Below are positions 38,941-48,019 of a DNA stretch of 64,000 nt, in pieces (the first letter of the stretch is position 1; each line of letters begins with the position of its first letter). The notes beneath the pieces were generated by a model. It had not been told where the DNA came from, made no database searches, and saw nothing but the letters and a program-made list of their open reading frames with translations. The translations under genes and the position numbers were made by a program. Origin of the DNA: Noviherbaspirillum galbum (GTDB taxonomy: Bacteria > Pseudomonadota > Gammaproteobacteria > Burkholderiales > Burkholderiaceae_D); NCBI RefSeq assembly GCF_010974945.1, contig NZ_JAAIVB010000068.1:1-64000 (forward strand), in the 5' to 3' direction.

Positions 38941-39255
38941 ATGGAACACCTGCTCAGCGTCTTGTACGGCATTTCCGGCGTCATCGCGTCCGCCTTGTAT
39001 ATCCCGCAAATCCTTAAGTACCACCACAACCCCGATGCCAGGAAATCGATATCCCTGCTGTCGTGGAGCGGCTGGATCGCGATCGCCGTGGTCAGCATCC
39101 TGTATGCGCTGCTGGTGGTGAAGAACATGCTGTTCGCGGGTGTGGTGTCGCTCAACGTCGCCGCCCAGCTGACGGTGCTTGCCTACGGCTTGCGCGCGCG
39201 ACTGGGATCGCCCGCGGGGCCGGCCGCGGGCGACGCAGCCAGCCAGCCCGCCTGA
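38941..39255 (+). CDS. PQ-loop (SemiSWEET-like) membrane protein
   Basis: A 104-residue protein with three predicted helices. The motif YIPQILKYHHNPDARKSISLLSWSGW contains the Pro-Gln pair of PQ-loop/SemiSWEET transporters, which move sugars as dimers. Substrate and role are unknown. The last ~15 residues are a polar Ala/Gly/Pro tail. ATG at 38941 begins just before helix 1; no clear ribosome site. Confidence 0.78.
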   Translation: MEHLLSVLYGISGVIASALYIPQILKYHHNPDARKSISLLSWSGWIAIAVVSILYALLVVKNMLFAGVVSLNVAAQLTVLAYGLRARLGSPAGPAAGDAASQPA

Positions 39256-39256
39256 A

Positions 39257-39682
39257 TCAGGCGGCCAGGGCGTCGCCCGATTGCTCCATGCCGCCGCAGA
39301 ACTGCGCGAAGGTGTCGAGCAGCGACCGTGCGCGGAACGGCTTGAGGATCACCCGCTGCACGTTCCGCAGCCGCAGCTCATGGAAGAATGCCGCGTCGCA
39401 GTGATCGAGCATCACCGCGATGGGAATGTCCGGCTTGCTGGCGGAATCGCCGGTGCGGATATGGTCGAGCAGGGTCAGGTCGTACTGGTCGTATTTGCGG
39501 TCGCCGAAGTCGAGGGCCAGGATCACGCCGTCGAAGGCGCGTTCGCGCAGGAGGCGGCTTGCGATGCCGACGCTGCTGGCTTCGTTGATCTGAGCCAGCC
39601 CGATCGAGCGCGCGGTCATCACCACCGTGCGGCGCAGGAGCGGATCGGGTTCGAGCAGCAGCATGGCGTTCTGGTCAGACAT
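39257..39682 (-). CDS. Atypical single-domain response regulator
   Basis: A 141-residue receiver-like protein. The predicted phospho-acceptor Asp58 (LALDFGD) and the late Lys114 (VILKPF) are present, but the acidic pocket is EPD and the switch Thr/Ser is replaced by Asp93 (AVMLDHCD), so signalling may differ from CheY. The start overlaps the end of the GAF-domain gene by 8 bases, so the two are translated together. No kinase gene is adjacent. Confidence 0.8.
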   Translation of the reverse strand: MSDQNAMLLLEPDPLLRRTVVMTARSIGLAQINEASSVGIASRLLRERAFDGVILALDFGDRKYDQYDLTLLDHIRTGDSASKPDIPIAVMLDHCDAAFFHELRLRNVQRVILKPFRARSLLDTFAQFCGGMEQSGDALAA

Positions 39683-40184
39683 CGGGCGCCTCCTCCACGG
39701 GAGCCGATGCCAACTCCTCCGCGAGCAGGTCGCGCAGGCTGGTCAGGATCGCCATGGACACCGCGTCGAGGCGGCGCGGCCGGGTGTCGATCAGGCACAG
39801 CGTGCCGACGGCATGGCCGCCGGGCATGAGCAGCGGCGCGCCGGCATAGAAACGGATGAAGGGATCGCCGGTCACCAGCGGATTGTCGGCGAAACGCGCA
39901 TCCGCGTGCGCATCTTCCACCACCATGATGTCGGGCTGGAGGATGGCATGGCCGCAGAAGGAAATGTCGCGCCCGGTCTCGCAGGGTTCGAGGCCAACGC
40001 GCGCCTTGAACCACTGGCGCCGTTCGTCGACGAGCGAGATCAGGCAGATCGGCACGTCGAATTCCTGGCTGGCGAAAGCCACGATCTTGTCGAAGCGCTG
40101 TTCGGGAGGGGTGTCGAGGATGAGCAAGGCGCGCAAGGCTGCGAGGCGCTCGTTGTCATCGTCTGGAATGGGGGCGGCGAGCAT
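39675..40184 (-). CDS. GAF domain protein
   Basis: A 169-residue stand-alone GAF domain of the family that starts RLAALRALLILDTPPEQRFDKIVAFAS and includes DISFCGHAIL and FYAGAPLLMPGGHAVGTLCLID. In larger proteins this module often sits before kinase or cyclase domains. Here it is separate and overlaps the atypical receiver gene, suggesting a two-protein sensor unit. The ligand is unknown. ATG at 40184 (MLAAPIPDDD) is used. Confidence 0.85.
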   Translation of the reverse strand: MLAAPIPDDDNERLAALRALLILDTPPEQRFDKIVAFASQEFDVPICLISLVDERRQWFKARVGLEPCETGRDISFCGHAILQPDIMVVEDAHADARFADNPLVTGDPFIRFYAGAPLLMPGGHAVGTLCLIDTRPRRLDAVSMAILTSLRDLLAEELASAPVEEAPDV

Positions 40185-40257
40185 GGCCGGACTCCGGATG
40201 CATGATGCCTGACACCTTATCATGACCGGAGCCGGAATGCCTATCCGCAAGACTCGC

Positions 40258-41427
40258 CTATGGCTTCAATACCACCTTGATGCAGTCGTTCTGCTTGTTG
40301 CAGAAAATATCATACGCGTAGGGCGCGTCGTCGAGCGAGAAGGTATGCGTGATGACGCAGGTCGGGTCGATCTCGCCGCGCTGTATCCGCTCGAGCAGGG
40401 GCTTCATGTAGCGGTGCACATGGGTCTGCCCGGTCTTGATGGTCAGCGACCGGTTCATGATCGAACCGAAGGGGATCTTGTCGAGGAAGCCGCCATAGAC
40501 GCCGGGGATCGACACCACGCCGCCGTTGCGGCAGGACAGCAGGGCTTCGCGCAGGGCGACCGGCCGGTCGGTTTCCTGCATCATCGCCTGCTTGACCCGG
40601 TCATAGACGCCGACCGCGCCGGCGCCGTGCGCTTCCATGCCGACCGCGTCGATGCAGGCGTCCGGGCCGCGCCCGCCGGTCATCTGCTTCAAGGCGTCGA
40701 TGACGTTCACTTCCTCATAGTCGATCGTTTCCGCCTTCGAGATCTCGCGCGCCATGCGCAGGCGCTCGGGGAAACGGTCGATCGCGATCACGCGCTCCGC
40801 GCCGAGCAGCCAGGCGCTCTGGATGGCGAACTGGCCGACCGGGCCGCAGCCCCACACCGCGACCACCGATCCCGGCTTGATGTCGCAGGCCTCGGCGGCC
40901 ATGTAGCCGGTGGGCAGGATGTCGGACAGGAACAGCACCTGTTCGTCGGTCATGCCGTCGGGGATCTTGATCGGACCGACGTCGGCGAACGGCACGCGGG
41001 CGTATTCAGCCTGTCCGCCGGCATAGCCGCCGGTGAGGTGGGAATAGCCGAAGATGCCCGAGGGCGAATGGCCCCACATCTTTTCCGCCATCCAGGCATT
41101 CGGATTGGAGTTCTCGCACACCGAGGTCAGCTGTTCCTGGCAGAAGAAGCACTGGCCGCAGGCGATAGGGAACGGCACGACGACCCGGTCTCCGATCTTG
41201 AGGTTCTTGACTTCGGAACCGAGCTCAACGACCTCGCCCATGAATTCGTGGCCGATGATGTCGCCCTTCTCCATCGTCGGCACGAAGCCGTTGTACAGGT
41301 GCAGGTCGGAGCCGCAGATCGCGGTCGAGGTGATCTTGACGATGGCATCGCGCGGATTGAGGATGGTGGGATCGGGCACGTTCATGATCCGCACATCCTT
41401 CTTGCCCATCCAGCAGTTCGCTTTCAT
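40258..41427 (-). CDS. Zinc-dependent alcohol dehydrogenase, formaldehyde dehydrogenase-like
   Basis: A 389-residue medium-chain dehydrogenase. Catalytic zinc ligands include Cys38 and His60/Glu61 (CGSDLH, GHEF), structural zinc uses Cys90, 93, 96 and 104, and the NAD site is [11 protein letters not shown]. The pattern is close to glutathione-independent formaldehyde dehydrogenase-like enzymes, but the substrate is not fixed by sequence. The ATG overlaps the stop of the SRPBCC gene (ATGA at 41424-41427), so they are coupled. Confidence 0.88.
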   Translation of the reverse strand: MKANCWMGKKDVRIMNVPDPTILNPRDAIVKITSTAICGSDLHLYNGFVPTMEKGDIIGHEFMGEVVELGSEVKNLKIGDRVVVPFPIACGQCFFCQEQLTSVCENSNPNAWMAEKMWGHSPSGIFGYSHLTGGYAGGQAEYARVPFADVGPIKIPDGMTDEQVLFLSDILPTGYMAAEACDIKPGSVVAVWGCGPVGQFAIQSAWLLGAERVIAIDRFPERLRMAREISKAETIDYEEVNVIDALKQMTGGRGPDACIDAVGMEAHGAGAVGVYDRVKQAMMQETDRPVALREALLSCRNGGVVSIPGVYGGFLDKIPFGSIMNRSLTIKTGQTHVHRYMKPLLERIQRGEIDPTCVITHTFSLDDAPYAYDIFCNKQNDCIKVVLKP

Positions 41428-42488
41428 CCCGGTGCTCCTTTTCTCCATAACAGTCGGTTAAGAACGCCACGCGGACCGGAGGTCTGGCCGACCGTGGTCG
41501 GGATCTCGCCGGTCTCGATGAGCCACTTGAAGCGCCGCAGGTCTTCGTCGACCTGCATCTCGGGTTCCTCGCCGAACAGCTTGGCTACCAGCGCGCCGGC
41601 GGCGCCCATCGGCGGCCGGTACTGCAGCTCGACCCGCACCACGGTGCCGCGTCCGCCCGATGCGGGCTCGAAGTGCACCGTGCCTTCGTTGTCGACGTCG
41701 GCGCCTTCCAGCGAGCGCCATGCCAGGTAACGCCCCGGCTGGTCGGCGACGAGCTCCGCATCCCAGGCCACCGAGGTGCCGGCCGGTCCCTTGGCCACCC
41801 AGTGCATGCGGTTTTCGCCGGTGATCTCTACCGACTGCAGGTGCTTCATGAAGCGCGGGAAATTCTCGAAGTCATGCCAGAAGCGGTAGCACTCTTCCGC
41901 CGTGCGGTTGATGGTGATGGTCTTGAAGACATGGACCGCGCCGTCGGCGCTCACCAAAGTCTGGTTCTGCTGCGTATGCTCCACGCTCGTCAGCAGGTCG
42001 ACGAGGGCGATGCCGGCCACCGCCGCCGCGGCCAGGGCGATGCGGTTGCGCTGCGCATTGCCGGAGCGGGCGGCCGCGCCGAGCAGGGCCAGGTCCATCG
42101 CGTCGCCCGCCACCCGCGCCCACAGGAAGCCGGTCGGCTTTTCCTTTTGCAGCAGGCCGACGCCGGCGGCAATCTCACGCGCGCCGAGGGCGCGCATGAC
42201 CACCGGGCTGTCCGGCACGCCGATGGCCTGCGACAGGCGGCGCGGCACGAGCAGCTGGGCAAGGCCGAGGCCGATGCTGAACCAGCCCAGCGCATTCGCG
42301 AACTGGCTGGCGCGTGAAGCTTCCTGGCCTGGCGCGTTATAGGCCACGCCATGCACGGGCGCATGTCTGGGGGAACGGGAATCGGCATGGATGCCGGAAG
42401 GAGGGAAAGCGGTTTGCTGGCTGAGGAGCGGCTGGGAATCCGGCCGCCGGATACCTGGCGAGCCAGGGCTTGCTGCATGGTCTTGCAT
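41424..42488 (-). CDS. Membrane-linked SRPBCC (cyclase/dehydrase) protein
   Basis: A 354-residue protein. Residues ~1-60 are polar, ~60-170 contain hydrophobic segments ([38 protein letters not shown]), and the C-terminal ~150 residues form an SRPBCC lipid/ligand-binding domain ([30 protein letters not shown]). It may bind a hydrophobic molecule at the membrane for the coupled alcohol dehydrogenase; that is an inference. ATG at 42488 (MQDHAASPG) is used. Confidence 0.8.
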   Translation of the reverse strand: MQDHAASPGSPGIRRPDSQPLLSQQTAFPPSGIHADSRSPRHAPVHGVAYNAPGQEASRASQFANALGWFSIGLGLAQLLVPRRLSQAIGVPDSPVVMRALGAREIAAGVGLLQKEKPTGFLWARVAGDAMDLALLGAAARSGNAQRNRIALAAAAVAGIALVDLLTSVEHTQQNQTLVSADGAVHVFKTITINRTAEECYRFWHDFENFPRFMKHLQSVEITGENRMHWVAKGPAGTSVAWDAELVADQPGRYLAWRSLEGADVDNEGTVHFEPASGGRGTVVRVELQYRPPMGAAGALVAKLFGEEPEMQVDEDLRRFKWLIETGEIPTTVGQTSGPRGVLNRLLWRKGAPG

Positions 42489-42662
42489 GATCTGTGCCTC
42501 CGTAGCGTTGCTGCAACAGGGGTTGGCGAGACGGCATGCCATGGCCTCCATGAATCATGGCGCCACGTAACATGTGTGAGCAAGTTAGTAAGTTATTTGT
42601 TGAGCAGGTTCCCCTGCGGGCCGGTATGCGCGGCGCCGCGGGAATGCCCTTCGGGAAGAACG

Positions 42663-43214
42663 TCAGCGAGAATGCGTGACTGCATGGCGGGCATCGAGGT
42701 AGGCCCGCTGGAACATGCACATGCGATAGGCGTCGCGATAGACGCCGTTGACGAAGAACTCGCCGATCAGTTCGCCCTCGCGCTGGAAGCCGCATTTCTC
42801 GTAGATGTGGATCGCGGCCTGGTTTTCCTTGTCGACCAGCAAGTAGAGCTTGTAGAGGTTGAGCACCGTGAACGCATACTCGATGGCGAGCTGCGTGGCG
42901 CGCTCCGCATAACGCTTTCCCTGCCAAGCGGGCGCGACGATGATCTGGAATTCGGCGCGGCGGTGGATGTAGTTGATCTCCACCAGCTCGACCAGGCCGA
43001 CGAGGTCGCCGGCGTCGTTCTCGATGATGAAGCGGCGTTCGCTCTGGTCGTGGATGTGGCGGTCGTAGAGCTGCACCAGTTCGACGTAGGCCTCGTAGGG
43101 CTCTTCGAACCAGTAACGCATGATGTTGCTGTTGTTGTTGATCTGGTGGACGAAGTGCAGGTCGTTGCGCTCCAGCGGGCGCAGCTTGACATGGGGCTGG
43201 GTAAGCGTGGTCAT
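42663..43214 (-). CDS. speG: Spermidine N-acetyltransferase-like GNAT protein
   Basis: A 183-residue GNAT enzyme that resembles SpeG along its whole length: [49 protein letters not shown], the acetyl-CoA region and ECYRDAYRM-like C-terminus ([13 protein letters not shown]). SpeG acetylates spermidine and spermine to lower polyamine levels. The start is ATG 43214 ([10 protein letters not shown]); a longer frame is not supported. It stands alone. Confidence 0.88.
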   Translation of the reverse strand: MTTLTQPHVKLRPLERNDLHFVHQINNNSNIMRYWFEEPYEAYVELVQLYDRHIHDQSERRFIIENDAGDLVGLVELVEINYIHRRAEFQIIVAPAWQGKRYAERATQLAIEYAFTVLNLYKLYLLVDKENQAAIHIYEKCGFQREGELIGEFFVNGVYRDAYRMCMFQRAYLDARHAVTHSR

Positions 43215-43365
43215 GCCGGTGGCGGGACATGCCGGCGCCGGTCGTGCCGGCTCTTCATGCCCTTGAGTGAATCGTTTCCTCAGATTACGCCGCGCCCGGC
43301 AGGCTGGCAACCCGCGGCGGCGCGGGTGTTGCGCGCGGTCACATCACCGGCGCATCCGGAGCGGC

Positions 43366-43872
43366 TTACTTGCCGTCCTTCTTCAGTTCCTGCTCGAAAT
43401 GCTCCCAGGAGAGTTCCTCGACGTCCGGCTTGGGAATGTGGCGGTAGTGCTCCAGCCCTTCGTTGATGTAGTCGTCGGAGTTCTGGTCCACCTTGGCTTG
43501 CGTGGCATCCTGGCCACCGCTGGCCTGCTTGACCGGGAAGCGCCAGAAGATCTTGTCGAGTTCCAGCCCGCTGCTCTTGCGCACGTGTTCGCGCAGGGTC
43601 ATTTCGATGATGTGGGAAAGGCGGAACCGCTTCATCGGTTCGGATTCGACCATGGCGACGTAGTGCTCGCCGCCGAGCCGGGTACAGGTCACCGCCACCT
43701 CGACGCCGCTGCGGCGGAAATAATCGAGGATGGTGCTCCTGATGGCCTGGATGTTCTGCTTCTCGCGTCCGGCCCGCAGCTTGACGGCGACCGCGAAGGC
43801 AATGATCCCGGCCACGGTCAGGGCCAGCAGGACGAGGAGCGCCAGGACGACGGCATCAGCACTGAAAGACAT
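43366..43872 (-). CDS. Single-pass membrane protein of unknown function
   Basis: A 168-residue protein with one N-terminal membrane helix (AVVLALLVLLALTVAGIIAF) and a soluble domain containing TILDYFRRSGVEVAVTCTRLGG and HYVAMVESEPMKRFRLSHIIEM. No family is recognised. The acidic/hydrophilic C-terminus (KPDVEELSWEHFEQELKK) is probably cytoplasmic. Neighbours give no clue. Confidence 0.8.
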   Translation of the reverse strand: MSFSADAVVLALLVLLALTVAGIIAFAVAVKLRAGREKQNIQAIRSTILDYFRRSGVEVAVTCTRLGGEHYVAMVESEPMKRFRLSHIIEMTLREHVRKSSGLELDKIFWRFPVKQASGGQDATQAKVDQNSDDYINEGLEHYRHIPKPDVEELSWEHFEQELKKDGK

Positions 43873-43996
43873 GGATAAATGACCTCACTCCGGGTTGGGC
43901 GCATTGGGCAAGACGGAGGCAATGACAGCCCGCATCTTGCCATCCTTCAACATCATAACACTGCCGTCCCCCCGTCTGTCCAATGCCGTCAAGCCG

Positions 43997-44311
43997 TCAA
44001 TCCGGTTTTTCCGCCGATTTCGCCAGCAGGGTGAAGTGCTCCACGCTCGGCGGCGACGCGAAGAAAGGCCCGACGATGGCGCGCCACTCGGTGAACGCGG
44101 GCGACTGGCGGAAATCGACGGTGTGGTTTTCCAGCGTTTCCCAGAAGATCATCAGGACGTAGCGCTCGGGCGACTCGATGCCCTTGTTGACCTTGTAGCC
44201 ACAAAAGCCCTTGGCCTTGGAAATCACTTCCTCCACGCCGCGCTGGATGGCGGCGTCGAATTCGGCTTGCTTGCCCGGATGGATGCGGATGTCGGCGAGT
44301 TCTAGGATCAT
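43997..44311 (-). CDS. Antibiotic biosynthesis monooxygenase (ABM) family protein
   Basis: A 104-residue small dimeric alpha/beta-barrel protein: MILELADIRIHPGKQAEFDAA, then GYKVNKGIESPERYVLMIFWETLENH and DFRQSPAFTEWR. ABM proteins include cofactor-free oxygenases and haem-degrading enzymes; here the role is unknown. The ATG at 44311 starts the barrel; the longer frame upstream runs into the topoisomerase gene in another frame. It follows topIB by 89 bases. Confidence 0.85.
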   Translation of the reverse strand: MILELADIRIHPGKQAEFDAAIQRGVEEVISKAKGFCGYKVNKGIESPERYVLMIFWETLENHTVDFRQSPAFTEWRAIVGPFFASPPSVEHFTLLAKSAEKPD

Positions 44312-44400
44312 TGCGTCGTTTCCATGGTGGGGGGAAACCGGGATTATTGCATCTTCCCGGGCTGATATGGAAACGACAAGCCATCGGGCAGCGTCCCCCG

Positions 44401-45468
44401 TCAGGCGGCCAGCCTTTCCTGCAGCAAGGCGACGACCGCGGCCTCCTCGGGCCGCAGCGCATGCAGGTCGTTCTCCATTTCTTCCCGCGCCCGGCGGCGC
44501 AGGGCTTCGAGCATGGTGCCGTCCATGTAGGACTCGATCACCGCCGGATGCACATAGCATTTGCGGCAGATGCTGGGCGTGTTGCCGAGGCGCTCGGCGA
44601 CGCTTTCGATGGCCCGCACGACGTTCTTCTTGGCCTGGGCTTCCGAATCGAACTTTTCATATTCCTGCAGGGCCAGCGCGGCCAGCAGGGTGCCGGACCA
44701 GGTGCGGAAATCCTTGGCGGTGAAATCCTCGCCGCTGATCTCGCGCAGGTAGTCGTTGACGTCGGACGAGCCGACCGTGCGCTGTTCGCCGTCGTCGTCG
44801 ATGTACTGGAACAGTTCCTGCCCCGGCAGGTCGCGGGTGCTGCGCACGATGCGCGCCAAGCGCGGGTCGTCGAGCTTGATCGAATGGTAGACGCCGCTCT
44901 TGCCGCGGAAGCGGAATTCCACTTCGCTGCCATCGATGCGGACGTGCCTGTCGCGCAGCGTGGTCAATCCGAACGACTTGTTCTTGCGCGCGTATTCCTC
45001 GTTGCCGATGCGCATCATGGTGGCCTGCAGCAGGTAGACGATGGTGGCCAGCACCTTCTCGCGCGGCAGTCCGCGGCGCTTGAGGTCTTCCTCGACGCGC
45101 TTGCGCATCCCGGGCAGCGCCTTGCCGAACGCCACCATGCGGCCATACTTGGCTTCGTCGCGCACCATGCGCCACTTGGCGTGGTAGCGGTATTGCTTGC
45201 GTCCGCGGGCATCGCGCCCGGTGGCCTGGATGTGGCCCTTGTCGTGGGCGCAGATCCAGACCTCGGTCCAGGCCGGCGGAATGGCCAGCGCCTTGATGCG
45301 GGCCAGCGTCGCCTCGTCCCTGACCGGCTTGCCGTCGGCGTCGGCATAGCGGAAGCCGCTGCCCGCCGCCTGCCGCCGGATGCCATTCATGCTGTCGTTC
45401 ACGTAACGCAGGCCGACCTGGCGCGCGGCGGCGCGGGCATCGTCGGCGGCGAGATCGGCGGCGGCCAC
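44401..45468 (-). CDS. DNA topoisomerase IB (poxvirus type)
   Basis: A 355-residue type IB topoisomerase that relaxes supercoils through a 3'-phosphotyrosine. Typical features: GIRRQAAGSGFRYADADGKPVRD at the start, AIPPAWTEVWICAHDKGHIQATGRDARGRKQYRYH, active-site Arg in the RKNKSFGLTTLRDRHV region, TAKDFRTWSGT, and the catalytic Tyr near residue 305 (CRKCYVHPAV). Bacterial copies are scattered and often horizontally acquired. The truncated DUF421 gene ends three bases upstream. Confidence 0.94.
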   Translation of the reverse strand: MAAADLAADDARAAARQVGLRYVNDSMNGIRRQAAGSGFRYADADGKPVRDEATLARIKALAIPPAWTEVWICAHDKGHIQATGRDARGRKQYRYHAKWRMVRDEAKYGRMVAFGKALPGMRKRVEEDLKRRGLPREKVLATIVYLLQATMMRIGNEEYARKNKSFGLTTLRDRHVRIDGSEVEFRFRGKSGVYHSIKLDDPRLARIVRSTRDLPGQELFQYIDDDGEQRTVGSSDVNDYLREISGEDFTAKDFRTWSGTLLAALALQEYEKFDSEAQAKKNVVRAIESVAERLGNTPSICRKCYVHPAVIESYMDGTMLEALRRRAREEMENDLHALRPEEAAVVALLQERLAA

Positions 45469-45471
45469 CGG

Positions 45472-45696
45472 CTATTCCTTGACCACGCTGAGTTGCCCGC
45501 TCGGCCAGGCGACGAAGCGGTGCATCTTCACCTCGTCCAGCGCGGAGGCCTTTACCATGAAGCGCCGCTTGCCGGCCCCGGTGAGGAGCAGCGTGTAGAT
45601 GAAGACGACGCAGGCGCGCAGCGCCATCTGCGCGGTGAGGTCTTGTCGGCGGCGGTCCGCGCCAGGCATGGAAATGATCCAGTCAATGGCATCCAT
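45472..45696 (-). pseudogene. Truncated DUF421 (YetF-like) membrane protein fragment
   Basis: A 74-codon frame. Its first ~55 residues (QMALRACVVFIYTLLL, then GKRRFMVKASALDEV) match the N-terminal helix and KRFMGKNTA-like motif of DUF421/YetF membrane proteins, which are normally 150-230 residues. After that motif the sequence departs from the family and stops three bases before topoisomerase IB. The most likely explanation is a remnant left by a deletion or insertion. A short functional protein is not excluded. Confidence 0.55.
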
Positions 45697-45843
45697 CCTT
45701 CAGCATGGAGGAAATGAAAGATGGATCCAGCGTAGCGCGCCGGTTTGGCGGCGTCGTGACTCAACGCAAGGAGCGCGCCCCCTCCCCTTGCCCCCTGACA
45801 GGAAGGGGGCGGGGGTGGGGCGGCTGGAACGGAGGGGTGCGGC

Positions 45844-46968
45844 TTAGTAGCTGGTCAGCGGAACCGGCTGGCCGTTCTTGAAGGTGAAGATCGTCACCGG
45901 GGATTGCTGCATGTTGCCCTTCTCGTCGAAGGCATAGGTGCCGGCCACGCCCTTGTAGCTGTTCTTGGCGACTTCGGCACCCACCTTGGCGGGCTCGACC
46001 GAACCGGCCTTCTTCATGGCGTCGGCGTAGAGCATCACGCCGTCATAGAAGGAAGCGGCATAGACGTCCGGGTCCTGGCCGAAGCGCTTCTTGTACTTGG
46101 CCTTGAAGTCGGCGCCGCTGGCGGCCTTGTCGAGGATGGCGCCGCCCTGGGCGCACAGCACGTTCTCGCCCACGGCGTCGCCGCCGAGCTTGCCCATTTC
46201 CGGCGCGCAGATGGTGTCGCCGCCGAGCAGCTTGGCGTTCAGGCCGAGCTGCTTCATCTGGCGCGCCATCGGGCCGCCCTGGGGAGCGTAGCCGCCGAAG
46301 AAGATGGCATCGACCTTCTTGGCCTTCAGGTTGGTCAGGATCGGGGTGAAGTCAGAAGCCTTGTCGTTGGTGAATTCATGGCCGGCAACGGTCAGTCCGG
46401 AAACGCGCGCCTGCTTCTTGAATTCCTCGGCAACGCCCTGGCCGAAGGCGGTGCGGTCATCGACGACCGCCACGTTCTTGAGCTTGAGTTCCTTCGCGGC
46501 GTACAGCGCCATCTTGCCGCCGAGCTGCGTGTCGCTGGCATTGATGCGGTAGAGGTTCTTGTAGCCTTGCTCGGTGATCTTCGGATTGGAGCCGACGGTG
46601 GCGACCACCGCGCCGGCCTCGCTGTAGACGCGCGAGGCGGGGATGGCCACGCCGGAGTTGTAGGGGCCGACGATGAACTTCACGCCGCCGTCGACCAGCT
46701 TCTGCGCCACGCTCACGCCGGACTTCGGATCGCCCTGGTCGTCCTCGGAGACGAGTTCGAACTTGAGCTTCTTGCCGCCGACGGTGATCGGCTTGGCGTT
46801 GAGTTCCTCGACGGCGAGGCGCGCGCCGTTTTCATTGTCCTTGCCGGCGAAGGACTGGGAGCCCGACAGGGGGCCGCTGTGGCCGATGCGGACGACGGTT
46901 TCCTGGGCGCAGGCGGCGGCGGCCATGCCCATCAGGGCGGCGGCGCCGATCAGTTTGTTCAGTTGCAT
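45844..46968 (-). CDS. Branched-chain amino acid ABC transporter substrate-binding protein
   Basis: A 374-residue periplasmic binding protein (LivJ/LivK family) with signal peptide MQLNKLIGAAALMGMAAAACA-QE. Family motifs are VVRIGHSGPLSGSQSFAGKDNENGARLAVEELNA, FIVGPYNSGVAIPASRVYSEAGAV and the C-terminal GVAGTYAFDEKGNM. It should deliver Leu/Ile/Val or similar ligands, but no permease or ATPase genes are adjacent. ATG at 46968 follows an AAGGAAG ribosome site. Confidence 0.92.
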   Translation of the reverse strand: MQLNKLIGAAALMGMAAAACAQETVVRIGHSGPLSGSQSFAGKDNENGARLAVEELNAKPITVGGKKLKFELVSEDDQGDPKSGVSVAQKLVDGGVKFIVGPYNSGVAIPASRVYSEAGAVVATVGSNPKITEQGYKNLYRINASDTQLGGKMALYAAKELKLKNVAVVDDRTAFGQGVAEEFKKQARVSGLTVAGHEFTNDKASDFTPILTNLKAKKVDAIFFGGYAPQGGPMARQMKQLGLNAKLLGGDTICAPEMGKLGGDAVGENVLCAQGGAILDKAASGADFKAKYKKRFGQDPDVYAASFYDGVMLYADAMKKAGSVEPAKVGAEVAKNSYKGVAGTYAFDEKGNMQQSPVTIFTFKNGQPVPLTSY

Positions 46969-47236
46969 GCAGCTTCCTTTTGAGAGAGGTGGCCGGGCAT
47001 GCTCATGGCAGGCGGCGGCCGTTGAACCCGTGACGCGGGAATGATTGAATCGATGGATCAATGGATCACGGGGCTGCATTATGAACAACTTGCCGCAAAA
47101 TATTCTTGCGTTGTTGGCGTGATTTGGCGCATTCCCGTTCGGTCCGCGCCCCGCCGCGGCGCGGCGTTCGAATTTAATTCGGCATTCCCGGAATCGGGCA
47201 CGGCCCGGCGGCTGCGCAAGGGCACCCTCGCGGGCA
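46969..47236. other. Intergenic region upstream of the amino-acid binding protein gene
   Basis: No gene is seen. An imperfect operator-like repeat CGCAA-N7-TTGCG occurs at 47094-47110, about 126 bases upstream of the binding-protein start. GGATCA appears twice close together (near 47055-47068). No clear -35/-10 pair was identified. Confidence 0.4.
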
Positions 47237-47923
47237 TCAGTACCGTTCGCGCCTGCCTTTCCTGCCGCTTGCCGTAAAGGGCGGCACGCGGCCGGCCAGG
47301 GCTTCGAGCATCACCAGTTCGTCATCGCGGTGGTTGTCGACCGCGGCCTTGCTGTACGGCGCCTGCGCGTCGGCGCCGATGTAGAGCGGACTTTCATGGT
47401 GCCGGGTGCGTATCGTGCGCTGCTTCGACGGCGCATGGACCGGCGTGATCGCAGCGGTGCCGTAGCAGAGGCAGAAATAGGTGTTGTGTTCCCCGGCCTC
47501 GATGTAGCAGGCGGTGCCGCGGATGCCGATGGTCGCGGTCGGCGTGATCAGCCGCTTGCGGCCCTTGCCGAAGACGCTGAGCACGCGGCCGGTGAGGTAG
47601 CGCAGGACCGTCACGCCGGCGCCCTGCTCGATGCGCATCGCGCTGTCGCCGCGCAGCAGGAAGGCATGGCTGTCGTGCACCAGCACGGCTTCGCTTTCGG
47701 GGCCGGTCTCGATCTTCTGGCCCATGCGCAGGCGCTGTCCGGAGGCGGCGGGCTCGCCATCGATGCGAACGTCTCCCTTGATCGTGTGCAGGCCCTGCGG
47801 CGCGGCGGCGAGCGCGTCGGTGAGCAGCGCCGCCATGCCGCCCATGCCCAGCGCCCCGCCCGCGGCGAGCCGCGCCAGTCTGGCCAGGGCGCGGCGCCGT
47901 GCCAGGTCAGTGAAATCGTCCAT
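47237..47923 (-). CDS. FecR domain protein with Tat-like N-terminus
   Basis: A 228-residue protein. The N-terminal MDDFTDLARRRALARLARLAAGGALGMGGM has a twin-arginine-like stretch followed by a hydrophobic segment, suggesting export. The body is a FecR domain (GDVRIDGEPAASGQRLRMGQKIETGPESEAVL and TPTATIGIRGTACYIE). Unlike typical FecR it has no sigma-factor partner gene nearby, so it probably is not a classical iron-siderophore anti-sigma factor. It is divergent from the PhyH-family gene. Confidence 0.82.
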   Translation of the reverse strand: MDDFTDLARRRALARLARLAAGGALGMGGMAALLTDALAAAPQGLHTIKGDVRIDGEPAASGQRLRMGQKIETGPESEAVLVHDSHAFLLRGDSAMRIEQGAGVTVLRYLTGRVLSVFGKGRKRLITPTATIGIRGTACYIEAGEHNTYFCLCYGTAAITPVHAPSKQRTIRTRHHESPLYIGADAQAPYSKAAVDNHRDDELVMLEALAGRVPPFTASGRKGRRERY

Positions 47924-48019
47924 GCCAGTACGCCGGAAAAATGCGATGCGTCATTGTAAGTCGGCATGCAGGCAGGGGCAATTTGCGTTAACGTATGCGA
48001 ATACCACACCCTCACCGCC

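Noticed and set aside
45760-45840. Strong terminator in the C/G-rich stretch after the amino-acid binding protein gene
   Set aside because: GCCCCC/GGGGGC arms can pair, but runs of C and G allow many registers and there is no T-run, so I could not define one structure.
47237-47923. Classical FecIR iron-signalling pair
   Set aside because: Only a FecR domain is present; there is no sigma factor gene or TonB receptor nearby.
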